Below, piece by piece: positions 47,206 to 59,599 of a stretch of DNA of 64,000 nt; the first letter of the stretch is position 1, and the number at the start of each line of letters is the position of its first letter. This DNA comes from Typhlomys cinereus. Its lineage: Eukaryota > Chordata > Mammalia > Rodentia > Platacanthomyidae. The notes under the pieces were generated by a model that had not been told where the DNA came from, did no database searches, and worked only from the letters and a program-made list of their open reading frames with translations. The position numbers were made by a program, and so were the translations under genes. The DNA is taken from assembly GCA_023101885.1 (NCBI GenBank), contig JALPQD010000295.1, positions 434,001 through 498,000 of the forward strand, in the 5' to 3' direction.

Positions 47206-47516
47206 TATATATATATGGAGAGATGGCTCAGGGATTAAAGCCTTTGTCTCGAAAGCAAAAGGACCTGAATTCAGATCCCAAATCTTACACAAAAACACAC
47301 AACAGAAATGGCAGTGGACTTCACTTCCAGCCCTGGTAGTGGAGCCTGGGAAATCCCAGAGCACAGTACTAAGGAGGTCAAGCTATGCTTGATGATTCCT
47401 GAAGTCATCCTTGGGCCTATAATGTCACATACACTCAAGTGCTGGCTTATACACAAACACACATACACACACGCACACACGCATGCACGCATGCACGAGC
47501 GCAAAAAAAAAACACT
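47206..47516 (+). mobile_element. CA-tailed SINE, older subfamily
   Basis: 'ggagagatggctcagggatt', 'gacctgaattcagatcccaa' (B box), 'tgggaaatcccagagcacag' and 'cctgaagtcatccttgggcc', then a CA-rich tail and A10. Confidence 0.85.
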
Positions 47517-48562
47517 GAAGCGCTTGTGAATGAAAGGTAAAGATAAATACTCCATTTGATTGAAGCTAGAGAAACCAAAGGTGGTTCTGTGTAAAAGAAC
47601 CCAGAAGGAGGCTCCCACTTGACTCAGCAGTCTGCGTTGCCAGAACAACCTTCAGATGGCAGCTCCAGACTGAGAAGGTCTCCCCGTGGGCTCTGCTGAC
47701 TGGCCCTCAGACCCCGAGGTGAGGACTTGCACAGGCGCGGACACCCTTGCCACGGCCCGTGCATGTGTGTGCAAAGGGCCCGAGTCTGGCGAGACGGTTC
47801 TTCAGGAAGTGCAGAAGCAGTGGGGAGGGGGGCAGCCCCCTGGGCAACACTTCCCTCAAAGCCCAGAGTGCAAGAATTAGGAGCAGACAATAGCAACGTT
47901 CTCTTTCCCTAGCTGACCATGAACGTATCGGTCTATGCCCCAAGCCCGAATGCTCATAGATTGTATTGTCTTACAATCAGGCCACAGTCATCTTGCCTTC
48001 AAAACTAAAACAATTACATTAAATGATAGGAGTGATGTCTCACTTGTTTTCTTAAATTAATGCAGGCAATTTCACTCGCTCCTATGTAAGCATGCGCTTA
48101 AGGTAGAAGAGGGACGGCAGTGCTGGATTCTGCCAGTCTAGGCCTAATGGTGATGTCATAGAAGCAGATGCCTCCTCACCACTTGGGTTCTGTGGATCAC
48201 ATGGTCATGGCAGGTACTCGGTGTACTTGTTCATTTAATCCTCACCACACTTGGGCATAGGTCTGCCATCCCGCCCATTTGCAGACAAGCAAATGGTAGT
48301 GAAAGAGGCTAACATGCTACTGTATTTCAAAGTTTGTTCTCTTAACTGCTGTACTAATGGGAGAAAGGAGATCTGTTCTTTCAGAGGAATGAAATCTAGG
48401 GTTAAGCTAACTCATCACTTGGGCTTGGGTGGCCTCTGGAACAGAGCTCTCAAAAGGATTCAGAAAGGCCCAGTCTCATTTGTCTCACCTTTAGATCATG
48501 AGAGACCCTGTCGCACTGTGACTAGGTGACTCAGTCCTTATCTACTTGAGGGAAAGAATTCA
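47517..48562. other. Unassigned DNA
   Basis: No gene or repeat recognised; GC-richer at 47640-47880. Confidence 0.5.
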
Positions 48563-48801
48563 GGACTGGAGAGATGGTTCAGGGGTTAAGACTCTGCCTC
48601 TCAAGCAGAAAGTCCTGAGTTCAGATCCCAGTCCCCACAAAAAAACACCACACAAAAATGGCAGCAGCCCCGCACTTCTGATCCTGGTAGGTGGAGCCTG
48701 GGAAATCCCAGAGCAAAGCAAAAAGGAGGTAGAAGCAATTCAAGATAGTGCCTGATGCACTAGCCTGTGCATGTGCATACACACATAACCTAAATAAATA
48801 A

Positions 48802-48807
<6 letters not shown>
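48563..48807 (+). mobile_element. CA-tailed SINE, older subfamily
   Basis: 'ggactggagagatggttcag', 'tcctgagttcagatcccagt' and 'gggaaatcccagagcaaagc'; the tail is replaced by 'aaataaataaagttt' and a long TA tract. The short repeat 'aattcag' flanks SINE plus tract. Confidence 0.88.

Positions 48808-48861
<54 letters not shown>
48808..48861 (+). repeat. (TA)n microsatellite
   Basis: 27 TA units, uninterrupted. Confidence 0.97.
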
Positions 48862-48864
<3 letters not shown>

Positions 48865-49024
48865 CAGCCAAGAGACGAAGCAGTTTAAACAGAAACTTAT
48901 TTAGCAAAACAAAGCAAAGGGCACAGAGAGAGATCAGAATGGGCTGACACAAAGCAGGAAGTAGCAGCAGTCTGCACTGTGGATTTTCAAGATGTTTTTC
49001 CCCAAACAGGTCTTCTGCACCACT
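48862..49024. other. Unassigned spacer
   Basis: No feature recognised. Confidence 0.5.
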
Positions 49025-49475
49025 CCTTACCCAGAGCTCAGGAAGTGGCATGGAAGAGGAGTGGTAAGAAAATAAGAGTCTGACGTGGAGAGGAGCGCAG
49101 CCACACGGTATCTACTGAACATGACAGGGCTGCTGTATCCACGAACTCATTGTAGCTTTGTGTGTTTTCACAAGACCTGCATAAGATGTAGCCTCTCACC
49201 ATTTTGTCATGGAAAGGAAAGAGCTCAAAAGATTCCACATGTCCCTGAGAGACTATTGGGGGGTTAACGCTGGATGTGGGAAAAGGGGGGCTGCTTTCTT
49301 CAATGATACATGCAACCATGCTTCAATTAGGTTTCAGGCATTTACCATCACTGGTAAGCCAGACGGGACTCAGGGGTCACACACAAAAAGACATGAAAAT
49401 AGGAAGGAGACTAATAGAAAAGGTTCGTAGTGGGAAAAGTTTCATGTGTGAAAAACTATGAAAGAATAAAAACAA
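49025..49475 (+). mobile_element. Older L1 3' end (plus)
   Basis: 'ccagagctcaggaagtggca', 'gaggagtggtaagaaaataa', 'ttttcacaagacctgcataa' and an A-rich end; parallels 44.47-44.99 kb and 57.14-57.44 kb. Confidence 0.65.
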
Positions 49476-49795
49476 AAATAGTGAAAAGAATTGATGAGTA
49501 CATATTCACAGGCAGAAGGTAGCTCTTGTCCTTCTCAAATCATGAAGGACCAGATCCTTTTAAGGTTTGTCTTCCCAAGCTCCTCTTGAAAAATCCCTAA
49601 GGAGGTTCAAAACCAAATGCAAATGATACTATAATGAAGCTTGATGTCTTTTGAGGCTGTGGATTATTTGTTAGTGCATGTGTGTGGCAACTTGGGAAGT
49701 TCCTTTGCATCTGGGTTTGTGATATAGCAGTTTTCAGGATGTTGAACCACACAGGAGCATTTCGATCATCTGGAGACATCTCTGCCAAGACACCT
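49476..49795. other. Unassigned DNA
   Basis: No feature recognised. Confidence 0.5.
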
Positions 49796-50155
49796 GCCAT
49801 GGTTTGAATATGAACTGTCCCCCACAGCTCATGTTTGGGAGGGTTGTGGCAACTTTGGGAAGTAGAGTCTTGCTGGAGGAAGGCATATCTTCAGGAGAAG
49901 CCTTGAGGTTATTTAGCCCCTCCCTATTCCCTGTAGTAGTCTGTTCTAGCGGTTAGAGCTTTCTCTCTCTGACTCTATGATGTCTGCAGTGACCTAAATC
50001 ACCTCTGGCTTCTGCTGCCTGCCAGGCCTTTCCCACCAGAATGGACTGTGTCTCCCCTCTGGAACCGTAAGCCAAATAAATCTCCCTTTCTCCCCTTAAG
50101 TTGCTTGAGTCCGAGTGTTGTCTCACAGCAACAGAAAGAAAAACCGACATGACAC
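49796..50155 (+). mobile_element. LTR-like repeat, family B (plus), best copy
   Basis: 'gccatggtttgaatatgaac', 'ggcaactttgggaagtagag', 'tcttgctggaggaaggcata', 'gtaagccaaataaatctccc' (AATAAA), end 'ctcacagcaacagaaagaaa'. Confidence 0.72.
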
Positions 50156-51020
50156 TGTTGCAGTTTCCTTGGCTCCTTGAACATGAAGACCCGATAACAA
50201 CTGGTACTCAGTCTTGGGATGGTCAACTAACCTCATGGTCAGAGTCCTTGGCTCAAGGGACACCCACAGGATTAGTAAAGCACACTTCTGGCTGTGGCTG
50301 GGGGTGGGGGCATAAGGAGGGGGAGAGGATCTGTAACAGAAGTGATCAGCTGGCCATCTGGCAGGAATGAGTGTGGAGTCACAAGAGTGACTACGCAATC
50401 CAAAGATCTCAGTAAGGCGAAGTCTTACTTCTACATGTGGGCACACAGCCACATGTTCCAGCCAGCAAACACACCACCAGGCTTTTATCCCTCATTTGAG
50501 GGTCCTGAGCTGTACTCTGCTCCGTCAGAGCTTCATCTCACACTCTTATTCGATGCTAGTTCATACAGAACGGCGGTTTCTAGGAAAGATATGACACTCT
50601 GGGGGAAGATAAAACTAAAATGGACCGGAAACTTGAATTTCAGGAACTGCTGACTCAGGAGGGATTCTTTTACAAACAAAAAAGATGTTTATTTAACCCT
50701 TTGGTAGAAAAGACAGATTTGCTCTCACATCGTTCACACACCTGTCACAATATATTTGCTCAACGAAAGTATGACAGGAATAAGTAACACCTGTAAAAGA
50801 GTACCAGTCAACATACCCACCACATCGGTTTACCAGTACAGCTAGAAAACACTCAGCCCGGGCAGAGTCTGAGGCATGGGGCACAGAGTGGAGAAAGATG
50901 AGTGGAAGAGAACATACAAGGAAACATCTAGATCACAGCAGATTAGGTAGGAAGGTAGTGTGTGTGCCGGGGGGGGGGGGGGGAGTGTAAAACAGGTTTA
51001 TGCAAATAAGAGTGAAGATG
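50156..51020. other. Unassigned DNA with a G14 run
   Basis: G run at about 50970-50983. No gene recognised. Confidence 0.5.
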
Positions 51021-51178
51021 GGGGAGGGGAGTAGAGACACTGCCTGGAGACCTGAGCTCAACCCCGGAGCCCACCTGATGGAAAGAGAAAACTGATTCCT
51101 GAAGTTGTCCTCTGACCTCCACATATGCACCATGCACGTGAGCATCACCCCTCAAAGAGATAAATAAAACAAGAGCAA
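51021..51178 (+). mobile_element. B2/B3-like SINE fragment (plus)
   Basis: 'agacctgagctcaaccccgg' (B box), 'agcccacctgatggaaagag', 'gaagttgtcctctgacctcc' and 'acatatgcaccatgcacgtg' with 'gataaataaaac' at the end follow the B2/B3 order. Confidence 0.75.
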
Positions 51179-51472
51179 GTGTGAGTATGGAGTCGCACAC
51201 AGAACAGGCTGCCACTTCATATTTCGCTCTGTCCCAGTCCAGAAGGCTTAGTGAAGTTGCATTAAAATGAGTTCAACGCCACTTCTCAAGGGGAAATGAT
51301 CCATGCAGGGCAGCCTACAAGGCTGTAGATGTTCTAGGCAAAGAAAAAAGTTTAAACTGAACCTTTTTAAAGCACCAAGATTGGTGATTTCACAAACTAT
51401 GACCCATGGATCCTGCTCCAGAAGTTCCAGAAATCTTGAATTAGAATTTTATTTTCACCTGGAGGGGAAGGG
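51179..51472. other. Unassigned spacer
   Basis: No feature recognised. Confidence 0.5.
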
Positions 51473-51707
51473 GGCTAAAGAGCTGGCTTGGGGGTTAAAG
51501 CCTTTGCCTGAAAAACAAAAGGACTTGAGCTCAGATCCCAGATCCTACTTAACACCAAACAGAAATAGTGGTGATTTCAGTCCTGGAAGGCAGAGTCCAG
51601 GAAACCCCGAAACAAAGCAAAGCAAAACAATAAAGAGGTAGAGCAATCCAAGATGATTCCCGATGTCATCCTTGGATGTCCACAGGCATACGCAAATGGT
51701 GACTCTG

Positions 51708-51751
<44 letters not shown>
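51473..51751 (+). mobile_element. CA-tailed SINE, older subfamily
   Basis: 'aaagagctggcttgggggtt', 'acttgagctcagatcccaga' (B box) and 'atgattcccgatgtcatcct', then (CA)n at 51711-51751. Confidence 0.85.
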
Positions 51752-51752
<1 letters not shown>

Positions 51753-54509
51753 TATAAAGACTCAATAATGCACAGACATACTCAGATACATTATAAATGA
51801 AATTTTGACTCATTGTAGGCTCCAATTGAGGTTGCCTGGGTAGTTAACTTATTTTTATGAAAAAAATCTCAAAAATGAAGGTTCCCCTTCTTACTTCTTT
51901 TTGTGTCTTTGAAAAGAATCCTAGATATTGCAAAGCAGTTGCTAAAAACAAAACATTAAGCAACTTACACTGCATGAAGTCTACCTATGAAAATTAAAAA
52001 TTTTAATCCCATGCATCAGGATGAAATTCATCTATTAACTGGGTGTTGAGACTATTCCTATTATGATTACTCTGATTTCAAATAGATGTAGTAACTCCCC
52101 TGTCTATCATATTCCTTGGCCATCACACAAGTTAGTCATTTCAAAATAAAATCTCTACAAATGAGAGCTTCCGCTTTATGTTGGTGGCATATTATCAGGT
52201 AAGGAACAGCACGGTGAGAGGGGAATCGTCTAAAGCTGGCTGCCAGTCTGGACCACATTCACACCTCGTGCACTTATCCTTATGGGTGTAAAAATCCAGA
52301 GGACTTAAAGCTTGCTATTTTGGTGGCTTTCCAATCCTTTCTGAAATCCTATCGGTCTGGGACAAGATCAGTCACCATTAACTGCAGTTAACTGGATCCT
52401 GTACCTCTCCTGGCAAGGTGAAGATGTTTCAAAGAGACAATTTCTGACTACTGAAATAATAGACCCTAAAGAATGAAAATCTCCCCAGGAATCCCATGCA
52501 TGGATAGGGGAGAAGGAAAGGTTGATGCCAGCCAGGGAAGGAATTTATCTCCCCAGAAGAGATTTCATACGTTAGATTTCATATGTTCTAACAACTTATT
52601 TACAAGAACCAAGACCATGATATCTTAAGGATGGGCAGGACACCCCGTGACCAGGATTGCTGAGTTATCCTACCTCTTGCCCTTTCTTTAAACATAAATT
52701 TCATGTCTGTACCTAAGATAAGACTGAGGGCTCACTGGACCCCTTCATTCATTCTTCTTCCCAGTGTAGTCTCATGGACTAAATTTCCTTTCTCAGCTTT
52801 TCACAACTGTCTCTTCAGGAGACCAAGCTTACCACTTAGGCTTTGACTTCCAAAAAATCTGGTGATATGTGCTCAGCCCCAGTCTATATATTATCCTACC
52901 TTTATACATTAAAAGTAATCCTGCAATAAAAATGTTATTTTAGAAATAAAATACATCTGCTTTGCCTGAAGTCTATTTTTAAGATGAATTCTATCAAGCA
53001 GCCTCATGGAACCTTGAGGCAACACAGTCGCTGGCTCACTAGGGACGCCGCGGAAGAATCGTGTGTTAATGCTCCTCGTTCCCTCCAGAGCTGCTTTAAA
53101 GATTTCTTTCTGAATATTCTCTCACTTTCTCTTCACAGCTCCTGAATGTCAATGCAGACTTTTCCTCTAGCGCCTCTCTCCACCCCCCCCCCCTTCTCTG
53201 CAAACAGAGAAGAGAAAAATCCAGTGGCTAATCTAATCAGAGCTCCATGAGATGGCCTAGAATTGGGGGTTGGGGGAGACTTTTTTTTTTTTTTGAAATG
53301 ACACAATTACGAGCGAACATCTGTAAGCAAAAGCAACATAGAATTTCTCCAAAATGCAAAACAACATTCCAGAAAGTCTAAAACCGTGAAAGGTTCCTAA
53401 CCCGTGCCACTTGAGGGGAGGTCTTGCGTTTTGTTGGTGTCGGCAAATATCCACGAGCTGCGAAGAGTTGGAACCAAACTGAGAAGAGCAGGAAGAAAAC
53501 CAGATGTGTGCGCTGGGTCAGGGTGCTAGAGGCGAAAGCCTGTGTTCTGCCACCTTAGCTAGGACTCTCTTCCTAGACACCCCAAAGGAAAGTGCCTCTC
53601 ACGTCCTCCATGCGGAGCCTCCCATCAGCTTCTCGAGGAAGATGCCATTTTCCCTTCTTCCTACTCCTTTCCTCCTGCTCTCAGAAGCTGTTTCTTTGTG
53701 ACCTTGACTAGCAAGAGACACAGCATGATGTTTCTCAATCTTCGCTAAAGGCCCACAGCACACTCGGGTGTTCAGTCCACCCCTGGAGTCTTGAAGAGGA
53801 GCAGGACCCCATCTTCTTAGAGCCACCCCCCCCTTTCCTTTGAGGATTCCTTGCCCGCTGCCCTGCTTTGCAGAAAGATAAGAACCTATGGGAAGAGCCT
53901 AAGGGACTTCAGCTTTGGCTTGCTTTCAAGATCTGATGTTTTAGTTTTGCCTTTTTGTTAAACAAAAACCCATAGGCAATACATATACATATATCAAAAC
54001 TTGCTTGCTCAGCTGCTCGTTTGAGGTAAAAAAGGAGGGGGAAGTAGGGCACTTTTTTTTTAGTTTATTTCCACTAAAGGACACCAGACTTTGAGCTTGT
54101 GTTCAGAGACAACTGCACGGCCACCTATGCTGTGCCTTGCCCGACCCTCTTTCGGTGCCCCCAACCCTCACTCAGGATTCTGGACCGCTTTCCGCAAGCA
54201 TGTACAAATCCCAGAGACTCTGCGCTGGAGCATGCGGAACTCCTGAATAAGCTTTGGCCTTCCCTTGGGATAGAAGAGCCAGCTTGGCAGGTGCACACTT
54301 TGGACAGACATTCAAGTCATTGAGTCTCCTCTGGTAAGTGTGGAGGTGCACAATATCATGTTTTCCGGAAGTTTCTATACACTATAACCTTGTTCTCTTG
54401 AGCCTCCTCTCATAGGGCAGGAAAACCTAAAATCCATATTTACTCAAAGTTGGAAGGTATGTCAATTTCATCTTCCTTCTGCTGAATGAATACAGGACTT
54501 AAAATCTGA
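51752..54509. other. Repeat-poor, unassigned DNA
   Basis: 2.76 kb with only a poly(T) (53281-53294) and a short C run (53185-53193). No exon found by eye. A 'agatttcata(c/t)gtt' tandem pair lies at 52561-52586. Confidence 0.5.
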
Positions 54510-54764
54510 AGGGAATAAGAGATTTATTCAAACTCATGACTCATGGTTGCATTCATCATCCTGGCAGGGGAGTTCATTCCATCTTCACCACCTGCCAAGG
54601 GAATGATCCCACATGCTATGGCCCGGATTCTTCCTCACCAGTTAGATAATAGGGCTTGCTCAGAGCTGGTCTTAACTAGACAGTGTCTCACAGATGCGTA
54701 CAAAAGCTCAGCTTTCCATTGTCAGGTTGGCATCTGAAACTCCTTGTCAGCGGACTCCTAGATG
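54510..54764 (-). mobile_element. LTR-like repeat, family A (minus), partial
   Basis: 'aagagatttattcaaactca', 'catgactcatggttgcattc', 'ttcttcctcaccagttagat' and 'gagctggtcttaactagaca' follow the reversed family order. Confidence 0.55.
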
Positions 54765-56277
54765 TATAGACCAATGCAGCGGACGCTTGGGTGGCAATTG
54801 CAGAACTCAGCAGCGTGGGCAGCAGTCCTCTATCCCGTCTACCCAGGAGACCCCTGAAGCACAGGAAGTGACTTTCTTCTCCATCCTCACCCAGACGCTG
54901 AACACAACCAAATCTGGTGGTCTTCACAGCAGAAGCCCCGTGTCACACACACCTGCAGGGCACCAGCTGAGGGGGTTTTAGAACCCAGATCTGTGACTTC
55001 AGCTGGACCACTGGGGAAGGGTCAAAAATGGGCTTGTTGAGAGACTGGGTGCTACCAGGAAGCGTCTAATTCTTTAGGTATCTTGTTAATCGGATGGGAG
55101 TGGAGGTAAAGCAAGAATTGACGAAACAGCTGCTCTTGTCACTCAGACTATTTCACTCATACTTTCTGCTCAGAAGAGGAAGAGGAGAATGTTGGGATCG
55201 TACGATGATATGATGTCCAGCATAATCTTGTTCTCGCCTCGGCTTAGATAAAATTATCCACAGTCCTGCTCTGAGCACCCAGCGGCTCCCAGGAGCATCT
55301 GAGGTACAGATGTCACAAGCTAGCTTCCAGCTATTAGCAGAGTTTGTCCTTCTCTTTCGTCTTCAGTCCTGTCTTTGTGCCTGAGAGGTGTCGTGGGACA
55401 AACAAAAGTGGCATAGCATGACTTTCCCGAGCAGCGAGGTCTTACATGCTTTGCATCATTTTACAATCGTGATTGTGTGTCCCCTGAGCACCTTGCAGCA
55501 GGATCCTTCTGAAGACCAGCCAGGAACTTCCCATTCCAGCATCTAACCAGGAAACAGTGGACAGGACTTGAACTCACATCTCATGCCTCCGACCCTCTGC
55601 TTCCCATTACTATAATAACTGCTAAGAACCAAGCCACACTGGAACTCGGGCTTGCGAAGCTTTTCCACGTCACTACTGAGTGTGTCCAGAGTTCTCCCAT
55701 TGGATATGGAGGTTGGAGCGACAGCAAAGAGAACATAGAACCGGTGGGGCTTCCCAGGGGTCCTCTCTAATGTTGGAGGACAGGGCTGCTGCAGAGGTAG
55801 CTAGTATGCCTCAGTACCTTCAAAGGGAGGAGGGGCAGAAAACCCCATGGCCAGAACTAAGCTACAAGGTGTCTTAGCTTGTTCCCCAGCTCTTCCCCTG
55901 AGGCTTAACCCTCTTATTCACCCACATTCTGAACACATCCTCACTGGAGGACCGGTTATGCGGTGAGCTCCTTCCTACTTCACAGGCTCCTCAGAGGAGA
56001 CATCCTTTAAAGTCCCAGCAGGGATCTCGTCCTTTCTCTAAGTTTACCCACTTGAAACCTTTGGTCTCCAGGCTGACACAGACACTACACCCAAGACAGC
56101 TAGCTATTGTTCCCTGGGCTTTTTTTTGGAAAAATATGTAGAAGCTTATTTGGTTTTGAGGAGTTTTGAAACCAAGAGTATGTAAATAATCTATTTATTA
56201 CCTGAGCAAACAGGAGTTGGGGGGAAGCGAGTGTTTTCTTTCCACAGTTTTCTTAACTCATTAAAGAAGCGTCTCAG
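54765..56277. other. Unassigned DNA
   Basis: No gene or repeat recognised. Confidence 0.5.
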
Positions 56278-56445
56278 GGCTGGAGAAATGTGAGGATGTG
56301 TTTGATCTGCAGAACCCACATAAAAAGCCAAATAGGGCAATGGACATTTGTAATCACAGCATCAGAGAGCCGGAGACAGGCATTCTCTAGCGAGTTAGCC
56401 AAGTCTCTTCTGTGAGCCTTAGGTCCCAGTGAGAGACATTTAAAA
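56278..56445 (+). mobile_element. B4-type SINE (ID-B1 like), partial
   Basis: 'gggctggagaaatgtgagga', 'acccacataaaaagccaaat', 'ggacatttgtaatcacagca' and 'tcccagtgagagac' follow B4 order with gaps. Confidence 0.7.
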
Positions 56446-56742
56446 AATCGGGGGACAGCCAAAGAGATGGCTCAGTGGTTAAGCTTCTACTTTGCAAGCA
56501 GAAGGTTCTGAGTTCAAATCCCAGATCCCACATAAAAACACCAGGTAGAAATGGAGCGGCCTGTACTACTAGTCCCGTAAGGCAGAGCTTGGGAAACTCC
56601 AGAGCAAAACAAATAGAAGGTAGAAGCAATCCAGAGTCACTCCTGAAATCACCCTTGGGCCTCCACAGGCACACAGAGTGCCCTCTGATACACAGACCCA
56701 CACATGGAGACACATACACGCACATTTAAAAAAAAATCAGGG
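56446..56742 (+). mobile_element. CA-tailed SINE, older subfamily, imperfect TSD
   Basis: 'aaagagatggctcagtggtt', 'tctgagttcaaatcccagat' and 'gggaaactccagagcaaaac' give the family. Flanks 'aaaaatcgggggac' (56446-56459) and 'aaaaatcaggggac' (about 56729-56742) are a TSD with one mismatch. It inserted at the end of the B4 SINE. Confidence 0.85.
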
Positions 56743-56813
56743 GACACTTGTGGTTGACCTATGGCCTCCACAAGCACATTCACACACATCTTCATACAGA
56801 CGCACACACATAG

Positions 56814-56816
<3 letters not shown>

Positions 56817-56851
<35 letters not shown>
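56817..56851 (+). repeat. (CA)n microsatellite
   Basis: Pure CA tract after a CA-rich stretch (56770-56816). Confidence 0.97.
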
Positions 56852-56853
<2 letters not shown>

Positions 56854-57139
56854 CTGCAGAGTGAACAAGCAGCCATTCTCGACCTAGACATGCTCACACT
56901 GGCTTGTTGCAGGTCTCAGTCTGGGTTCTCTTATGACTCTTATGCCCTGGTTTATTTTGATCATTCTGGACAGGTTCTAATTATTTGGCAACAACGGACA
57001 CAGACTGTTTAGAGATGATAAATTCTTGATTTCATAAAATGCACCAAGAAAGGAGCTCTTTATTGTGAGATTAAAGAGGCAAAATGCTCCAGTCCCTTGG
57101 TAAACAATACATTTATATCGTCACATTGTCCATTTCACC
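56852..57139. other. Unassigned spacer
   Basis: No feature recognised. Confidence 0.5.
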
Positions 57140-57444
57140 ATGAAGGGGGGAGGCCCCTCCTGAGGGTGTACTAAGGGTTTGCTGGCTGTGGGTAGAGGGG
57201 CTGCTTTCTTCATTGTAGCCACTGACACATCACCCACGCTTCAGTAAGTATCCTGGCACATGCCAAGACAGGCAACCCTTATTAAAATCAGTGGGACAGA
57301 GACAAAGAGAAGTAGGAAGGAGACTCTGGGATGCTTCCAATGGGAGAAAGCAGGGAATGGGACTGGGTGATAAGAGAGTATGTGACTGGATCTCGTATAC
57401 ATGTATGAAACTTGTCAAGAAGTAAAAATATGAAAGTAAAATGC
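57140..57444 (+). mobile_element. Older L1 3' end (plus)
   Basis: 'ggggctgctttcttcattgt', 'ggacagagacaaagagaagt' and 'tatacatgtatgaaacttgt' with an A-rich end; 'gggctgctttcttcaatg' is shared with 49.29 kb. Confidence 0.65.
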
Positions 57445-58827
57445 TTTTTAAAAAGACTTTTACCCAGAGAAAGAGCTAGAAAGAAGGTTAAGGCAAAGCT
57501 AAATGTAGGCAGGGAAGAGCATGGGACCCCTCCAAGTAAAGCAGATCGTTGGCAAGTTGTGGCACTGGCTGTATGCTATGGTGCCAGCTGCATGCTTGTA
57601 ACACCATCTTAAAGGACACTGCATGCCCCACTCAGGGTTTTCTACAGCTTAAATTGTAAACTTCTTCCCCACCAAGAAACAAGGGATCCTCTGCCTCAGT
57701 TCTCTATGCCCTAGCTGCTACCTCAGGTGTTAAATAATTGTTTAAGATCCCACCCCCTGGGGCATCAGTAGGAAGGTTAGGAGCTGCTTTCAGGACTGTG
57801 CCTGAGGTCAAATTTTCCTCAAGAAAATGACTCAGCAAATACTTTTACCCTCAGGTAACTACAAGGCAATGGAAATGAAAGACATTTTTTCTCATGAAAG
57901 TGTTTAAGTGTCAATGAAGAGAGAAAAGGGAATGAGGATTGCTTCTCATTCTTCAGAAGTCGCCAGTGTAGCTCGGTGACAACAGGTCTAACCTAAAAAC
58001 CCCACTGGACAGAAAACTGACTCCCACCCCCAGGAAGCTCTTTCCTTCCTCTTTCCCTCCCGGAGGTCGGGTGACTTTCCTTATGGCCTCTCTTCAGGCT
58101 CACTCAGGTTCGACTGAAAGTGTCCAGAGGCAGACACCCCTCTTAATGCTCCGTCCCTGCTCTTGATAAGGGGGTGCATTCCATGACTAAGCTCAGGTGA
58201 AGATTCAGTTGACAACCTCCAGCACACCGGGGACACCCTAAAATGACTAGCTGAGAAGTGCCGTCCTGGTGTGACAACTGTGGGCTTCACTTGTGGACCC
58301 CCGGGCAGGACCTGAACCTACCTCCTTCTAGCTAGGGAGCGGGCTGCACCCAGAGGTGGATTCCTGCAGCTAGAATCCCCACAGGCTCAGATTGGCAAGG
58401 TAGCCCAGGACTCACAGCACAGTCCCGAGACAGCAGTAGTGATGGAACTCCAGAATTGGAAGACGCTCCCTTATTTTAAAATTAGACCTTGCCTTTCATA
58501 ATCAATGTAGCTCTAGTCAAGGAGGAAAAAAAAAAATCACTGATTGTTCTCAATGTGCTATTCTTTAGACACCGATTTCTGGATTCTATTATCCTTTTCA
58601 CACAAAATGAAGTACATTATCTCCAGAATACTGACTTTATCAGTTTGACAGTAGCAATGCCTTTGCCTAATACAATAACCAGAATCTTCTTTACATTTTC
58701 ACAGCTTTGAAATTAAATTCAGGTTTCCTGATCAGGAGATTCACCACTGACTCACACGTGATAAAAAGGACATTAGGTCCATGTGTAACAGTACTTGGAT
58801 ATAATTCTCTAGGAAGAGAATTCCTAT
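57445..58827. other. Unassigned DNA beyond the USP46 poly(A) signals
   Basis: No repeat or exon recognised. Confidence 0.5.
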
Positions 58828-58841
58828 TTTATTTATTTATT
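58828..58841 (-). terminator. Candidate distal poly(A) signal cluster of USP46
   Basis: Three overlapping AATAAA hexamers on the minus strand (AATAAATAAATAAA), 3.4 kb past the stop codon. A second GCACTTTA octamer lies just inside this limit at 58910-58917. These signals are a natural place for the long isoform to end, but A-rich DNA makes such hexamers common. Confidence 0.4.
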
Positions 58842-59599
58842 TTTTTGCAAACAATCTTAGAGGCGAGGTGTTAAAGTGATTGGATTTTCATGAGTTTGAC
58901 ATTATTGCTTAAAGTGCTTGAATCAGTTACATTAAGGAAAAAAAACTAAGATACAGATTATTTTAAATAAAAGCTACAAGTCTTTTTTTTTTTTTTCTTT
59001 TTAGCAACAAAACCAAGTGGATGCCGCACAAATACAGTTAACTGTTTTGGTTACAGAAATAGAAGCCAAAAATAAATTAATGTAATACTAGAAAACAGAA
59101 ATTTAATTAGGCAGAAAAATAGGAAATAATTGTCTCTGACCCATGCCATTGGCACGAGTTCATCACAACAGAGCTGGTAAACGCCGGGACCAGATGCCAG
59201 CAAACCCAGGAAAACATTCAGTGCACAATACTTTAATACACAGGAATATACAAAGTTGATCAGAATGAAATGTTTAAAGATAAAGTCCATCTGTAATAAA
59301 GCTACACTCCAGTATCTAAAATAAGCCCTAAGCGCCAGTGAGAACATAGTTCCTAGCTAGGCATTCCCATGAGATTAAGGAACCCAAGCAAACAGCGGCA
59401 TAGGGACCATTTCTGTCACTTTGCATTTCATGGTAAGTCCAAAACATAACCAGGCCATTAAAGTACAAATGAATGGCTTCCTGTTCAAACTGATGCCCTG
59501 ATTGGCCTGCATCTTGCTCTCCCCAAACCAGTCCACTTCATGCTGCCTTGGAAAGGGAAAATACCTTAGTGTCACACAACTATGTAGATCACCATTGTT
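58842..59599 (-). other. Possible distal 3' UTR extension of USP46
   Basis: Repeat-free AT-rich DNA between the two candidate poly(A) signals. It includes a poly(T) run at about 58983-58996. It belongs to the long 3' UTR only if the distal signal is used. Confidence 0.4.
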
